A DNA stretch of 64,000 nucleotides from Lysobacter antibioticus (GTDB taxonomy: Bacteria; Pseudomonadota; Gammaproteobacteria; Xanthomonadales; Xanthomonadaceae), in the NCBI RefSeq assembly GCF_000731095.1, contig NZ_JMTZ01000009.1, positions 1 to 64,000 of the forward strand. The letters are read 5' to 3'. Below are positions 46,306 to 55,473 of this stretch, one piece after another. The notes under the pieces were generated by a model. That model worked only from the letters and a program-made list of their open reading frames with translations, was not told the origin of the DNA and did not search any database. The first letter of the stretch is position 1; each line of letters begins with the position of its first letter. Made by a program: the position numbers and the translations under genes.

Positions 46306-46941
46306 ATGCCGAAGCTCGACTCTCACCTCTTAGCGACGACACTAGCCCCGCTGGTCTGTGTCTTCGCTAGCTGTGCGTGCACCGCCACAGCTGAGGGCCC
46401 TACTTCGGTTCAAGGGAAGGCCGCCATGACGGAATCGGCATCGCCCGCCATCAACGACTCGCTTAGCGCGCAACAACTCAACGACAGGATTCTGGCCTGG
46501 ATTCTGAGTGTGAACGACGCCCGAGACCTGTCCGGCTGGAAGGTCGAGAAGCGCACTGGTCTTCATCTGGGGCTTGATCCGGAAACTCCCAATATTTTCC
46601 GCGGCGTCGGGGCACTCTCTGATGGCTGGCGCTACTCGCTGTCTTCGGTTAATAACACCCCTGGGCACAGACTCCGCGCCGTCTTGTTCAAGATTGGGCG
46701 TGCCGGCGACGACTACGTCGATATGACGCCTGTGTGCGTTGGCCTGGAGCACTATCGATCCGCCCTCGTCTCTGCCGGATTCAAAGCGTCTGATATTCCT
46801 CGACGGGCGGGCACGGAATACCGGATCTTCAGAAACCGAATGGTCTATGTGCGCGTTGAGCTTCACGGAAAGACAACACCCATCGACGAGCAGCTTTGTG
46901 TTTACAGGGTGTTCGTCACGGCTGCGGCCCCTCAAGCATGA
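46306..46941 (+). CDS. Lipoprotein, first immunity candidate (orphan)
   Basis: A 211-residue protein starting MPKLDSHLLATTLAPLVCVF with a probable lipobox FASC (Cys23), so it is likely anchored in the periplasm. It is a close paralogue of the next gene: both share MTESASPAINDSLSAQQL, AWILSVNDARDLS, FRGVGAL, DMTPVCVGLEHY and DEQLCV. By position it would be an immunity protein of the type IV effector cassette, but no intact effector follows it. Only a trace of one is left. Confidence 0.65.
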   Translation: MPKLDSHLLATTLAPLVCVFASCACTATAEGPTSVQGKAAMTESASPAINDSLSAQQLNDRILAWILSVNDARDLSGWKVEKRTGLHLGLDPETPNIFRGVGALSDGWRYSLSSVNNTPGHRLRAVLFKIGRAGDDYVDMTPVCVGLEHYRSALVSAGFKASDIPRRAGTEYRIFRNRMVYVRVELHGKTTPIDEQLCVYRVFVTAAAPQA

Positions 46942-46996
46942 TCGGGCATCGCAGTACCGCAGGACGAATTAGAAGCAAGGCAGGAGCTCGACGCCT
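46942..46996 (+). pseudogene. Residual start of a lost effector gene
   Basis: The 55 bases after the first lipoprotein gene align with the first codons of the intact effector gene after the second. AGAAGCAAGGCAGGAGCTCG corresponds to GGAAGCCAGGCAAAAGCTCG, and CATCGCAG to CATGGCTA, so the ATG has become ATC. Past 46996 the similarity stops and the sequence returns to the leader that precedes each lipoprotein gene. Confidence 0.65.
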
Positions 46997-47082
46997 TGAC
47001 CCCTGATCAACCCTCTTCCAGGATAAGCCCGCGAGTGCGCTGGCGGTTCGGACACGGAACAGCGGCACACATGGAGACGTAA

Positions 47083-47715
47083 ATGCCCAAGCTCGACTCT
47101 CACCTCCTAGCGACAAGACTGGCCCCGCTGGTCTGCGTGCTCGCTGCCTGTGCGTGCGCCACCACAACCGCGGGCCCAACTTCGGCACAGGAGAAGGCCG
47201 CCATGACGGAATCGGCATCGCCCGCTATCAACGACTCACTTAGCGCGCAACAACTCCACGACAGGCTCCTGGCCTGGATTCTTAGCGTGAACGACGCCCG
47301 TGACCTGTCCGTGCGGGACATCGAGAAGCACACCGGTCTTAGCATGAGGATAGACACGGAAGGCCCCAACAGCTTCCGAGGCGTCGGGGCGTTGACCGGA
47401 GCGTGGCGTTATTCGCTGTCCTCGGTGAAGCCTGCCCCCGGCACGAGCCCCCACTCCGTCTTGTTCAGCATGGGGCACAGTGGCGACAACCATGACGATA
47501 TGACTCCCGTGTGCGTCGGTCTGGAGCACTATCAGTCCGCGCTCACCGCAGCCGGATTTAAAGCGTCGCAACGTCCGCCGCGGCTCGGCACCGAATACAG
47601 GTTCTTCCGCACTGAAAAAGTCTCGGTACGCGTTGAACTGCGTGGAAAGACAAAGCTCTATGACGAGCAATTGTGTGTCACCAGGGTTTTCATAAGCGCC
47701 GCCCCTCATGGATGA
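47083..47715 (+). CDS. Lipoprotein, cognate immunity candidate (X-Tfi-like)
   Basis: A 210-residue protein starting MPKLDSHLLATRLAPLVCVL with a good lipobox LAAC (Cys23). It ends 6 bases before the effector ATG. In Xanthomonas the antibacterial type IV effectors are encoded next to lipoproteins that protect the producer in the periplasm, and the arrangement here is the same. The mature part has no domain that I recognise. Its leader (CACATGGAGACGTAAATG) closely matches that of the preceding paralogue, showing tandem duplication of the whole unit. Confidence 0.7.
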   Translation: MPKLDSHLLATRLAPLVCVLAACACATTTAGPTSAQEKAAMTESASPAINDSLSAQQLHDRLLAWILSVNDARDLSVRDIEKHTGLSMRIDTEGPNSFRGVGALTGAWRYSLSSVKPAPGTSPHSVLFSMGHSGDNHDDMTPVCVGLEHYQSALTAAGFKASQRPPRLGTEYRFFRTEKVSVRVELRGKTKLYDEQLCVTRVFISAAPHG

Positions 47716-47721
47716 TTGAAC

Positions 47722-49104
47722 ATGGCTACACTTCAGGGAGATTTGGAAGCCAGGCAAAAGCTCGACGCGATGCTGGCTGAGTTCGAGCGACAAGCCCGAA
47801 CCAATGACACGAACCCAGGCGAGATTTTTCGCAGCGTTCTCGATAGCACCCCGGGGCTCCGGGCGCAATTTCAGCTCGCCGTTGAGAAAGAACATCTGGT
47901 CGCGATAGAAGCCGAAACCGACCCGAGATTCAACGGCAGTTACGACAGTGCTACCCGCACCTTGCGCCTGTCGGCTGAGCAATTGAACGACGCCACTCCG
48001 GAGAATAAGCAGCCGGATGAATTTCAGGAAGCCACCAACTTCGTTCGCTACACCGCCGGTCACGAGATAGACCACGCGCTAACCCGCAACGAGAGTTTGC
48101 GGATGGAACAGCGCTTTCGAGAGCAGGTCGCAACAATCGCAAACGGCCCGTCGCCGCACGACTTTACCGGTCCGGTTAAGGAGTACAACCAAGGGGCGCG
48201 CGAGAGGGAAGCTCGGGCGGAGATCGCGGGGTTCAACACGATTGCAGCACAGGTAAAGCACGAGGAACCTGGGGCGACGTTGGAGGACGTGTATCGAGCT
48301 GATGGCGGCGCATCCAACTACATCGACAACAACAGCCAAGGGCCGTCGCCTTACGCCATGGATCAGGGCTTGCACATCAAGCCCGATTTGCAGTTGGACG
48401 CTGAAAAAAGCGTCGAAGCAATGGCACAAGTGTTCTACGACAAAGTCGGCGGCTACCCCGCCCGCAACATCGACTGGGCCTTCAGCGAAATCTACCGCCA
48501 GGAAGCCATCGCACAGGCCGCGCATCCCGGGCGCGACTTTCCTGAGATCAGGATCAATGCCCAGGCGCTCGGCGCGCAGGTGGTCGTGCCGCCCGACTTC
48601 ATCGATACCAGCCGCGCGCCGGATAAGCCGGTGCCGCCTGTGGAGCGCCCTGCCACGCCCAACGCCAACGACCCCAGCCATCCGGATCACCCGCTGTTGG
48701 AGAAGATCCGGGGCAGCGTGCGAAGCCTGGAGCAGAGCATCGGCAAACCCTGGGACGAGCAGAGCGAGCGCATGAGCGCCAGCGCGCTTTCGCTGGCGGT
48801 CGCCAACCGGTTCGGCCCTGGCGACGACGTCAAGGTCACGCTGAACCGCCCCACCGCGCAGAACGCGGCGGGCGAAGTGCTGTTCGTGTACCGGGACGGG
48901 CGCGGCGCCTCTCCCGACCCGGCGGCCAACTATGCGCATATGCCGGTCGCTCAGGCTCTATCCGTCCCTGCGTCCGAGCGCTACGAACAGGCGCAGGCCA
49001 TGCGCGAGACTCAGGCGGCCGAGCAACGCTCGCTGCGGGAAAGCGCGCAGCAGACACAGGGGATGGACGGACAGGCTCAGGGTGGGCCGCGGATGCAGCA
49101 TTAG
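47722..49104 (+). CDS. Type IV secretion effector with HExxH domain and XVIPCD
   Basis: A 460-residue protein. The C-terminal part (about 317-435) fits the XVIPCD signal that docks X-T4SS effectors on VirD4: DPSHPDHPLLEKIRGSVRSL, ERMSASALSLAVANRF, EVLFVYRDGRG, NYAHMPVAQAL, followed by a Gln-rich tail. The N-terminal half has HEIDH at 114-118 in VRYTAGHEIDHALTRNES and a likely third zinc ligand in REARAEIAGFN (about 162-171), so it is a predicted zinc metallopeptidase toxin. The middle (230-295) is uncharacterised. I use the ATG at 47722; a TTG 2 codons earlier is possible. No T4SS machinery genes are in the window. Confidence 0.8.
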   Translation: MATLQGDLEARQKLDAMLAEFERQARTNDTNPGEIFRSVLDSTPGLRAQFQLAVEKEHLVAIEAETDPRFNGSYDSATRTLRLSAEQLNDATPENKQPDEFQEATNFVRYTAGHEIDHALTRNESLRMEQRFREQVATIANGPSPHDFTGPVKEYNQGAREREARAEIAGFNTIAAQVKHEEPGATLEDVYRADGGASNYIDNNSQGPSPYAMDQGLHIKPDLQLDAEKSVEAMAQVFYDKVGGYPARNIDWAFSEIYRQEAIAQAAHPGRDFPEIRINAQALGAQVVVPPDFIDTSRAPDKPVPPVERPATPNANDPSHPDHPLLEKIRGSVRSLEQSIGKPWDEQSERMSASALSLAVANRFGPGDDVKVTLNRPTAQNAAGEVLFVYRDGRGASPDPAANYAHMPVAQALSVPASERYEQAQAMRETQAAEQRSLRESAQQTQGMDGQAQGGPRMQH

Positions 49105-49125
49105 CCGGCGCAGCGGTGCAAGCGG

Positions 49126-49151
49126 TGTCCGCTTCCGGCCCGAAGCGGACA
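49126..49151. terminator. Hairpin after the effector gene
   Basis: TGTCCGCTTC and GAAGCGGACA form a perfect 10-bp stem with a 6-base loop, 21 bases after the effector stop. No T-tract follows. The sequence resembles a dispersed repeat, related to the stem at 45549-45573. Confidence 0.55.
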
Positions 49152-49245
49152 TCCAGACGATGTCCGCCTCTAGTGCTCGCCGCACGTCCGGCCGATCTGC
49201 CGGCCGCGACGCGGTGTGTCGGCGCCGGGCATGTTGCGCTGGCGC

Positions 49246-50043
49246 TTACTTAGTCGAACGCGCCGTTTCCTTTGCCGCGCGCTCGATCGTGTCGGCGACC
49301 ACTTTGGGCTGGGTCATGAACACCGCATGGCTGGCGGCGACCTTGGTGATGCGCGCTTCGATGCGCTCGGCCATATGGATGAGCATGGCCTGGTCGAACG
49401 CCTTGTCATCGGTGGCGATCACGGCCCAGCTGGGCTTCGTGCGCCAGGCGGCCTGCGTCAGCTTGGTCCCGAACACCGACATGTTGATCGGCACCTGCGA
49501 GTCGCGCAGAAACGCCGCGTCGGCATCGCTGGTGTCGTGGGCGAAACCTGCCTTGAACTTGGCGGGGCTGATGAAGCCGTAACCGTCGCTGCCGGTTTCG
49601 ATGACGAACTCCGGCGTGGGTGCGAAACCGGCGTATTGCTGCGCGGTGGTTTCGCCGGCATCCGGCGCGAGCGCGGAGACATAGACCAAGCCCGCCACCT
49701 TGTCGTGGACGCCGGCTTCGGTGATGACCGTGCCGCCCCAGGAATGCCCAACGAGAATGGTGGGGCCGTCCTGGCGGTCGAGCACCCGCTGTGTGGCCTT
49801 GACGTCATCGGCGAGCGAGGTCAACGGGTTCTGCACGATCGACACGCGATAGCCGCGCGCGGTCAGCTCGTCGTAGACCGGGCGCCAGCCTGAGCCATCG
49901 GCGAAGGCGCCGTGCACCAGAACGACATTCTTCACCTGCGCCCCATCGTGGGCTGCGGGGGCTGCGGCATCGTGGGCTTGGGCAACGGGGGAGATGGTGG
50001 CCGCCAGAGCGGCGGCGAGCACTGCGGGGATGAGCTTGAGCAT
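49246..50043 (-). CDS. Secreted alpha/beta hydrolase
   Basis: A 265-residue protein with a signal peptide (LIPAVLAAALAATISPVAQA). Oxyanion strand NVVLVHGAFADGSGW, nucleophile elbow ILVGHSWGGTVI, and likely His in VAASHAVFMTQP match the esterase-like family often annotated with haloperoxidases and salicylate esterases. The substrate is unknown. It lies directly right of the effector cassette but has normal core GC, so it marks the return to the chromosome backbone. Confidence 0.82.
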   Translation of the reverse strand: MLKLIPAVLAAALAATISPVAQAHDAAAPAAHDGAQVKNVVLVHGAFADGSGWRPVYDELTARGYRVSIVQNPLTSLADDVKATQRVLDRQDGPTILVGHSWGGTVITEAGVHDKVAGLVYVSALAPDAGETTAQQYAGFAPTPEFVIETGSDGYGFISPAKFKAGFAHDTSDADAAFLRDSQVPINMSVFGTKLTQAAWRTKPSWAVIATDDKAFDQAMLIHMAERIEARITKVAASHAVFMTQPKVVADTIERAAKETARSTK

Positions 50044-50284
50044 GGACGTGGCCTCGGGCGGTGGGCGGTGGGTGGTGGTAGTTCGATCTGCGGCATTGGC
50101 CGGCAGGGCTACTTTGCGGGGCGAGCCCGGGCCATCGGTGACCGAACGTCCTGATAACTTGACCGAACGTATTTATCAGCCGCGAACGGGAACCTGCCCG
50201 GATCGAGGGGCGAGTCAGCGGCAAGGCGTGCTCTCGCGAAACAACCGGGAACCGGGACGTCACCGATGCGGCCGGCCCGGGCGG

Positions 50285-51067
50285 CTACACCGTCGGCACG
50301 GTTCCGCCGTCGATCGTGTATTCCGTCCCCGAGATCGACGCGGCCCGGGGAGAGACCAGGAACGCGATAAGGTCGGCCACTTCACCCGGCTTGGCCGGGC
50401 GCCCCAACGGAATCCCGCCCAGCTCCTTCATGACCAACTGCTTGCCGCCTTCGTAGTCCGTGCCCGCATGGGCCGCGACGCGCTCGACCAACGCGACCGA
50501 AGCCTCCGTCTCGATCCAGCCCGGCGAGACACGAACCACGCGCACGCCCTTCGGCGTGACTTCCTTGGACAGCGCCTTGCTGTAGGTCGACAACGCCGCC
50601 TTGGCAGCGGCATACGCGGTCGTGGCGTCCGGCAGCGGCAGCGTGCGCTGGATCGAGGTGACATGCAGGATCACACCCGATCCTTGCGCGATCATCGCGG
50701 GCAGCAAGGCGCGATCCAGTCGCACGGCCGACATCAGATTCAGATCGAGCGCCTTCGCCCACTCCGCATCGTCCAGCGCGGCGAAACCGCCCGCCGGCGC
50801 CGACGATCCCCCTACCACGTTGATCAGGGCATCCACGCCACCGAGATGGCGCAGTGCCGCCTCCGCCGCTCGGCGAGCGCCTTCGGCCGTGGCCAGATCG
50901 GCCGCCATATAGTGCACATCGTCGATGGGCCGCTCCGGCTGCGAGCGCGCAGTCGCCACGATCTGTGCGCCGAGCTGGGACAACCGTTCGACGACGGCAG
51001 CGCCCACACCGCGCGAGCCGCCTGTCACCAGGACGCGCTTGCCGGCCAACTGCAGGTCGAAGCTCAC
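50285..51067 (-). CDS. SDR-family oxidoreductase
   Basis: Classical short-chain dehydrogenase of 260 residues. The cofactor loop is [18 protein letters not shown]. The Ser of HVTSIQ and the YxxxK of AYAAAKAAL form the active site, and VSPGWIET follows. It ends [15 protein letters not shown]. The GTG start overlaps the TGA of the upstream SnoaL-like gene (GTGA), so the two are coupled. It is divergent from a LysR gene that probably controls it. Confidence 0.85.
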   Translation of the reverse strand: MSFDLQLAGKRVLVTGGSRGVGAAVVERLSQLGAQIVATARSQPERPIDDVHYMAADLATAEGARRAAEAALRHLGGVDALINVVGGSSAPAGGFAALDDAEWAKALDLNLMSAVRLDRALLPAMIAQGSGVILHVTSIQRTLPLPDATTAYAAAKAALSTYSKALSKEVTPKGVRVVRVSPGWIETEASVALVERVAAHAGTDYEGGKQLVMKELGGIPLGRPAKPGEVADLIAFLVSPRAASISGTEYTIDGGTVPTV

Positions 51068-51393
51068 GGCGCGATCTCCAGCGTGGCGATCTTGCCGCGC
51101 TCCAGGGTGAAGCCATAGCGCAGGTCCACCGGGCTGCCGGGGAAATTGCCGGCGACGCGTGCCGTCACGATGTAGGTGCGCTCCTGCTTCTCCAGCGTGT
51201 GGGGCTTGGCGGTATAGGTGTACTTGGCGGACGAGTCGGTCTTCCACGCTGCTATCGCAGCGAGGCCCGAGTGGGTCTTGCCCTCGTCCCGCACCAGCCC
51301 GTCTGTGGTGAAGCAGCGGGCGACCGCTTGCGCGTCCTGGGTGTCGGCATGGAAGTAGGCCGCGATCGGCTCGGGCAGGTTCAGATCGTTCAT
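51064..51393 (-). CDS. SnoaL/NTF2-like small protein
   Basis: A 109-residue protein starting [20 protein letters not shown]. The pattern of helix, [19 protein letters not shown], then curved strands ([33 protein letters not shown]) is that of NTF2-like SnoaL proteins that bind or isomerise small hydrophobic molecules. It is first in a two-gene unit with the dehydrogenase. Frame extension to 51456 would run into the LysR control region. Confidence 0.75.
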   Translation of the reverse strand: MNDLNLPEPIAAYFHADTQDAQAVARCFTTDGLVRDEGKTHSGLAAIAAWKTDSSAKYTYTAKPHTLEKQERTYIVTARVAGNFPGSPVDLRYGFTLERGKIATLEIAP

Positions 51394-51434
51394 TGCAATG
51401 CTCCGGTTGGGTCCACGGAGCAAAGGTTGAGCCG

Positions 51435-51452
51435 TTCTCATAGATAAGAGAA
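51435..51452. promoter_or_regulatory. LysR-type inverted repeat
   Basis: TTCTCATAGATAAGAGAA has TTCTC/GAGAA arms around an AT-rich centre, the form of a LysR box. It lies between the divergent SnoaL/SDR unit and the LysR gene, 42 bases before the latter. Confidence 0.55.
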
Positions 51453-51493
51453 TCACCTACTATCTGATCAGGCTATGTAGAGATCAGTGCACA

Positions 51494-52429
51494 ATGCGCG
51501 GCTCTGAATTTGCGGAACTCAAGGCCTTCGTGGCCGTCGTCGACCGGGCCAGCTTCGCCCGGGCCGCCGATCACTTGGGGCTGTCCCGATCCGCCCTCAG
51601 CCAGATCGTCCGCCAGTTGGAATCGCGCTTGGGGGTTCGCCTGCTGAACCGGACGACGCGCAGCGTCTCGCCGACCGAGCCGGGCCGCCGACTGCATGAG
51701 CGCATCGCCCCGATGCTCCGCGACATGGACGAGGCCGTTGCGCAGGCCGTGGGTACGAGTGCGCGTGCCGCGGGGACCCTGCGGATCAACACTCTCAGCA
51801 TGGCAGCGAAGAAGGTGATCGCGCCGCGACTGGGTCGTTTCGCCAAGGCGCATCCCGATGTAGCGCTCGACATCGTGATCGACGATGGGCTGAGCGATAT
51901 CGCGGGCGAAGGATTCGATGCAGGCATCCGCGTGGGCGGCCGCCTGCAGAAGGACATGATCGCGGTCCGACTTACCCCGGACATCGAACTGCTGGCCGTG
52001 GCTTCGCCCGACTATCTCGCCAGATGCGGCGAGCCCAAGACACCCGCCGACCTGAGCCATCACGCCTGCATCAACTGGCGTTTCCCGGGCAGCGGAAAGG
52101 TTGCAGGGTGGGCGTTCAAGAAGAAGGGGAAAGCGGTCGAATTTTTCGGTGAAGGCACCGTGACTTCCAACCATCAGGACATCGTCGTGCCCGCCGCGCT
52201 CCAGGGCCTGGGCATCCTCTATGCCTACAACGACGACGGCATTGCGCAGGCGCTGCAGGACGGGCGCTTGAAGCGCGTGCTTAGCGACTGGTCGCCGACG
52301 GTCCCCGGCTTGTACCTCTACTACTCCAGCAGACGTTACCTTCTTCCCGCACTCCGCGCGTTCATCGACTGCCTGCTCGATCGCGATCTCGGCAGCGAGG
52401 GTCCGTCGACGTCAGGAACCAGCCCCTGA
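51494..52429 (+). CDS. LysR-family transcriptional regulator
   Basis: A 311-residue regulator. The N-terminal winged helix-turn-helix is typical: ELKAFVAVVDRASFARAADH, LGLSRSALSQIVRQLESRLG, VRLLNRTTRSVSPTEPGRRL. The periplasmic-binding-like effector domain follows (about 90-300). It is divergent from the SnoaL/SDR pair, and it probably regulates that pair and itself. The inducer is unknown. Confidence 0.88.
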   Translation: MRGSEFAELKAFVAVVDRASFARAADHLGLSRSALSQIVRQLESRLGVRLLNRTTRSVSPTEPGRRLHERIAPMLRDMDEAVAQAVGTSARAAGTLRINTLSMAAKKVIAPRLGRFAKAHPDVALDIVIDDGLSDIAGEGFDAGIRVGGRLQKDMIAVRLTPDIELLAVASPDYLARCGEPKTPADLSHHACINWRFPGSGKVAGWAFKKKGKAVEFFGEGTVTSNHQDIVVPAALQGLGILYAYNDDGIAQALQDGRLKRVLSDWSPTVPGLYLYYSSRRYLLPALRAFIDCLLDRDLGSEGPSTSGTSP

Positions 52430-52485
52430 CCGATCCGGCGGCAGTGCCGACACTACCGAGGTCTGCGCGTCGATCTGCGCGCGAG

Positions 52486-53487
52486 CTACCTGATTTTCAC
52501 CAGCACCTTGCCCTTGGCGCGCCCGCCGTCCGCGTAGGCCAAAGCCTCGTGCGTATCTTCGAACGGGAACACCCTGTCGACGACGGGGTGGATCGCGCCC
52601 GATTCGACGAGATGCGCGATCTCAGCCAATTGCGCCCCGTCGGCTCGCATGAAAACGAAGGTGTACTCGACATTCTTCCGCTTGGCCTTGTTGCGGATGC
52701 CACGGCTTAACAGGCGCGACACCAGCTTGATCGGCCAGGCCAGTCCTCGCGCGGCGGCGAACGCCGGCGTGGGCGGCCCGGAAATGGAAATGAGATGCCC
52801 GCCGGGCTTGAGAACCTGCAGGGATTTGTTCAGTTCGTCGTTGCCCAGACTGTTCAGCACCACGTCGTAGTCATGAAGCACGGTGGCGAAATCCTGCTGC
52901 TTGTAATCTATTACGACGTCCGCGCCCAAGGCCTTCACCCAGGCGATGTTGGCCGTACTCGTGGTCGTGGCGACGAAGGCGCCCAGGTGCTTGGCGAGCT
53001 GGATGGCAATGCTGCCCACGCCGCCGGAACCGGCGTGAATCAGCACCTTCTGCCCTCTTTTCAGCTTGGCGGTTTGGACCAGCACCTGCCAGGACGTCAG
53101 GGCCACCAGCGGAAGGGAGGCGGCCTCGACCATGCTGAGGTTGGCGGGCTTGAGCGCCAGCGATGAGGCCTTGACGGCGATGAACTCGGCGAAGCCGCCG
53201 ATGCGATCATCGTCGGGGCGTGCATACACTTCGTCGCCCGGTTTGAACTGGTGCACGCGCGCGCCAACGCGCACGACCGTACCGGCGACTTCGTTGCCGA
53301 GAATCAGCGGGAAGCGATAGGGAAGAATCAGCTTGAACTCGCCGCTCCTGATCTTGGAGTCCAACGGGTTGACGCCTGCGGCGTGGACCTGGATCAGGAC
53401 ATCATCGTCGCGCAGGTCCGGCTCGGGCATGTCGCCGATGCGGCCGGTTTCTTGCTTGCTGTACCGGTCGATGATGAAGGCTTTCAT
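52486..53487 (-). CDS. NADP-dependent zinc-less alcohol dehydrogenase / quinone oxidoreductase
   Basis: MDR-family enzyme of 333 residues starting MKAFIIDRYSKQETGRIGDM. It shows the GroES-like domain (VHAAGVNPLDSKIRSGEFK, LGNEVAGTVVRVGARV) and a Rossmann domain with VLIHAGSGGVGSIAIQLAKH. The catalytic zinc Cys is not present, as in quinone oxidoreductases. The upstream part of the frame is not used, because MKAF is the family start. It is the downstream neighbour of an SDR gene on the same strand. Confidence 0.85.
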   Translation of the reverse strand: MKAFIIDRYSKQETGRIGDMPEPDLRDDDVLIQVHAAGVNPLDSKIRSGEFKLILPYRFPLILGNEVAGTVVRVGARVHQFKPGDEVYARPDDDRIGGFAEFIAVKASSLALKPANLSMVEAASLPLVALTSWQVLVQTAKLKRGQKVLIHAGSGGVGSIAIQLAKHLGAFVATTTSTANIAWVKALGADVVIDYKQQDFATVLHDYDVVLNSLGNDELNKSLQVLKPGGHLISISGPPTPAFAAARGLAWPIKLVSRLLSRGIRNKAKRKNVEYTFVFMRADGAQLAEIAHLVESGAIHPVVDRVFPFEDTHEALAYADGGRAKGKVLVKIR

Positions 53488-53628
53488 GTCGTGTCTCTGG
53501 GTGGGGTGTCCGGCCAGGCCGCCGACGTCGATCGACCCGTTGGGCGCGTTCCGACAGGTCGTGCCCGACGCCGGGCGTGTGTCGAGTCTGGCCGGGTCAC
53601 ACAAGGTGCGGTTTGCCGTACGACCGCC

Positions 53629-54417
53629 TTAGACGGCGGTGCGATAGCGCTCCGCGGCCTGTGCCTGCCGGATGTCCGTGAGCAGGGCCTGACGCGTGGC
53701 ATCCAGGGTGTCCCAGCGTGCGGCAACATGCAGTGGCGGAATGGTGACGGCCTCGCGGCGATCGAAGCCGACCAGGGCCGCATCGACCAGTTCGCCCGTG
53801 TCCATCACCTCGGGCAGCGTGTTGATGTCGATGCCGGCGCGCTCCCATATCTCGGTGCGCGTGGCGGCAGGCAGAACCGCTTGCACGTAGACGCCCTTGG
53901 GCGCGAGCTCCAGGCTCATTCCTTGGGACAGGAACAGCACGAAGGCCTTGGTCGCGCCGTATACGGCCATGCCGAGCTCCGGCGCCAGGCCGACTACCGA
54001 GCCGATGTTCACGATCGCGCCTTCGCCTGCAGCGACCATTCGGGCGGAGGCGGCGACGGCCAGGCGGGTCAGCGCGGTCGTGTTCAACGTCACCAGTCGT
54101 TCGATGCTGTCGGCCGATTGATCGATGAAACCGCCGGACTGGGCGATGCCCGCGTTGTTGATGAGGATGCCGATGCGGGCGTCGTCGCGCAGGCGCGCTT
54201 CGACGGTGGCCAGTTCATCGTGCTGGGTGAGATCGGCCGGCAGTACATCGACCGCGACGGCGGTTTCCTGGCGCAGGCGAGCTGCCAGCGCTTCCAGTCG
54301 TGCCTTGTCGCGTGCGACCAGCACGAGGTTGTGGCCGCGCCGTGCGAAGCGCTCGGCATAGACGGCGCCGATGCCGCTGGAGGCACCGGTGATGAGGACG
54401 GCAGGGCGTGTGGTCAT
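53629..54417 (-). CDS. SDR-family oxidoreductase
   Basis: A 262-residue short-chain dehydrogenase starting MTTRPAVLITGASSGIGAVY. It has ILINNAGIAQSGGF, NIGSVVGLAPELGMAVYGATKAF with the Tyr-Lys pair, and VLPAATRTEIWERAG. It is divergent from a TetR gene with a palindromic operator between them, so it is probably repressed by that TetR. The nearby NADP-dependent enzyme may be in the same unit, 141 bases downstream. Confidence 0.87.
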   Translation of the reverse strand: MTTRPAVLITGASSGIGAVYAERFARRGHNLVLVARDKARLEALAARLRQETAVAVDVLPADLTQHDELATVEARLRDDARIGILINNAGIAQSGGFIDQSADSIERLVTLNTTALTRLAVAASARMVAAGEGAIVNIGSVVGLAPELGMAVYGATKAFVLFLSQGMSLELAPKGVYVQAVLPAATRTEIWERAGIDINTLPEVMDTGELVDAALVGFDRREAVTIPPLHVAARWDTLDATRQALLTDIRQAQAAERYRTAV

Positions 54418-54559
54418 GGTGCGCTTCTCTGGAATTTTGGTGGGGGGCATGGGAGGTGGGGCGTATCGGGCCAGGTGAGCCGGGAATGACGTTCGTTTCC
54501 CGGTCCCTGCCTGACGACGGTCATAATGATGATGACTGTAATCTTTAATGTCAATAGTT

Positions 54560-54577
54560 TGATGATGAACATCATCA
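54560..54577. promoter_or_regulatory. Candidate TetR operator
   Basis: TGATGATGAACATCATCA has perfect 8-base arms around AA. It sits in an unusually AT-rich stretch between the divergent SDR and TetR genes, 55 bases before the TetR start, overlapping where both promoters should be. Confidence 0.7.
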
Positions 54578-54631
54578 ATATGGTAAAATGCGCCGCTGCC
54601 GTTGGCAGGCAGGGCATCCAGAGACACGGCA

Positions 54632-55213
54632 ATGAAGGTCACCAAGGCACAAGCGCAGGCAAACCGGGCGCGCATCGTCGAAACCGCGTCCACCCTGTTC
54701 AGGGAACGGGGTTACGACGGCGTGGGCGTAGCGGACCTGATGGCGGCCGCCGGCTTTACCCACGGCGGCTTCTACAAGCATTTCGGCTCCAAGACCGATC
54801 TGATGGCGGAAGCGGCGAGCTGCGGTTTAGCGCAGTCCGCGGACGTCGCGGCGGGCGTCGATCTGAAGGACTTCGTCGAGCTTTACCTCTCCCGAGAGCA
54901 TCGCGACAAGCCGGGCGACGGCTGCACGCTGGCCGCGCTATGTGCGGATGCCGCGCGTCAGCCGGAATCGGTCAAGGCGGCCTTTGCCGCCGGTATCGAG
55001 CGCCAGCTGGCGGCTCCGGCCCGCCAAACAGGGCGGCCGGTCGACGACGCGAACAGCGAGACGCGCGCGCGCCGAATCGCCCTGATGGCGCAGACCATCG
55101 GCGCGGTGGTGTTGTCGAGGTCCTGCCCCGACGATGCGCCGCTGGCGGACGAAATCCTGGAGGTCTGTCGGGCGCGCCTCTTTGCGCAGCTGTCGGACGA
55201 AGGGCTTATCTAG
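54632..55213 (+). CDS. TetR-family transcriptional regulator
   Basis: A 193-residue repressor starting MKVTKAQAQANRARIVETAS. The DNA-binding part (VADLMAAAGFTHGGFYKHFG) is typical of the TetR class. The C-terminal ligand domain has CTLAALCADAARQPESVKAA. It is divergent from the SDR gene and likely autoregulated through the palindrome at 54560. From 55214 to 55473 (260 bases) I see no gene. Confidence 0.88.
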   Translation: MKVTKAQAQANRARIVETASTLFRERGYDGVGVADLMAAAGFTHGGFYKHFGSKTDLMAEAASCGLAQSADVAAGVDLKDFVELYLSREHRDKPGDGCTLAALCADAARQPESVKAAFAAGIERQLAAPARQTGRPVDDANSETRARRIALMAQTIGAVVLSRSCPDDAPLADEILEVCRARLFAQLSDEGLI

Positions 55214-55473
55214 ACAGCCCTTCCGGGATCGTTAGAGGTTCACCGCGAGCTCGCATGCATCGCCAAGCGGTTTGACGGCTCAGACAGGTCGAACAGACCG
55301 CCCATGCGTCTTATGCCTCCCTGCCCTGTGCCTTGGCAGGTGTCTGCTCATCACCGAAAGCAGACGCATGCCGTCGCATCGGCCGGAGCCGCTTGCGGCG
55401 AGTTGCGGCGAGCGAAGCGCCTGCCGCTAACTCCAGCTCGCGCGACAGCGGTCCGTTGTCTTGTGCGTCGCGT

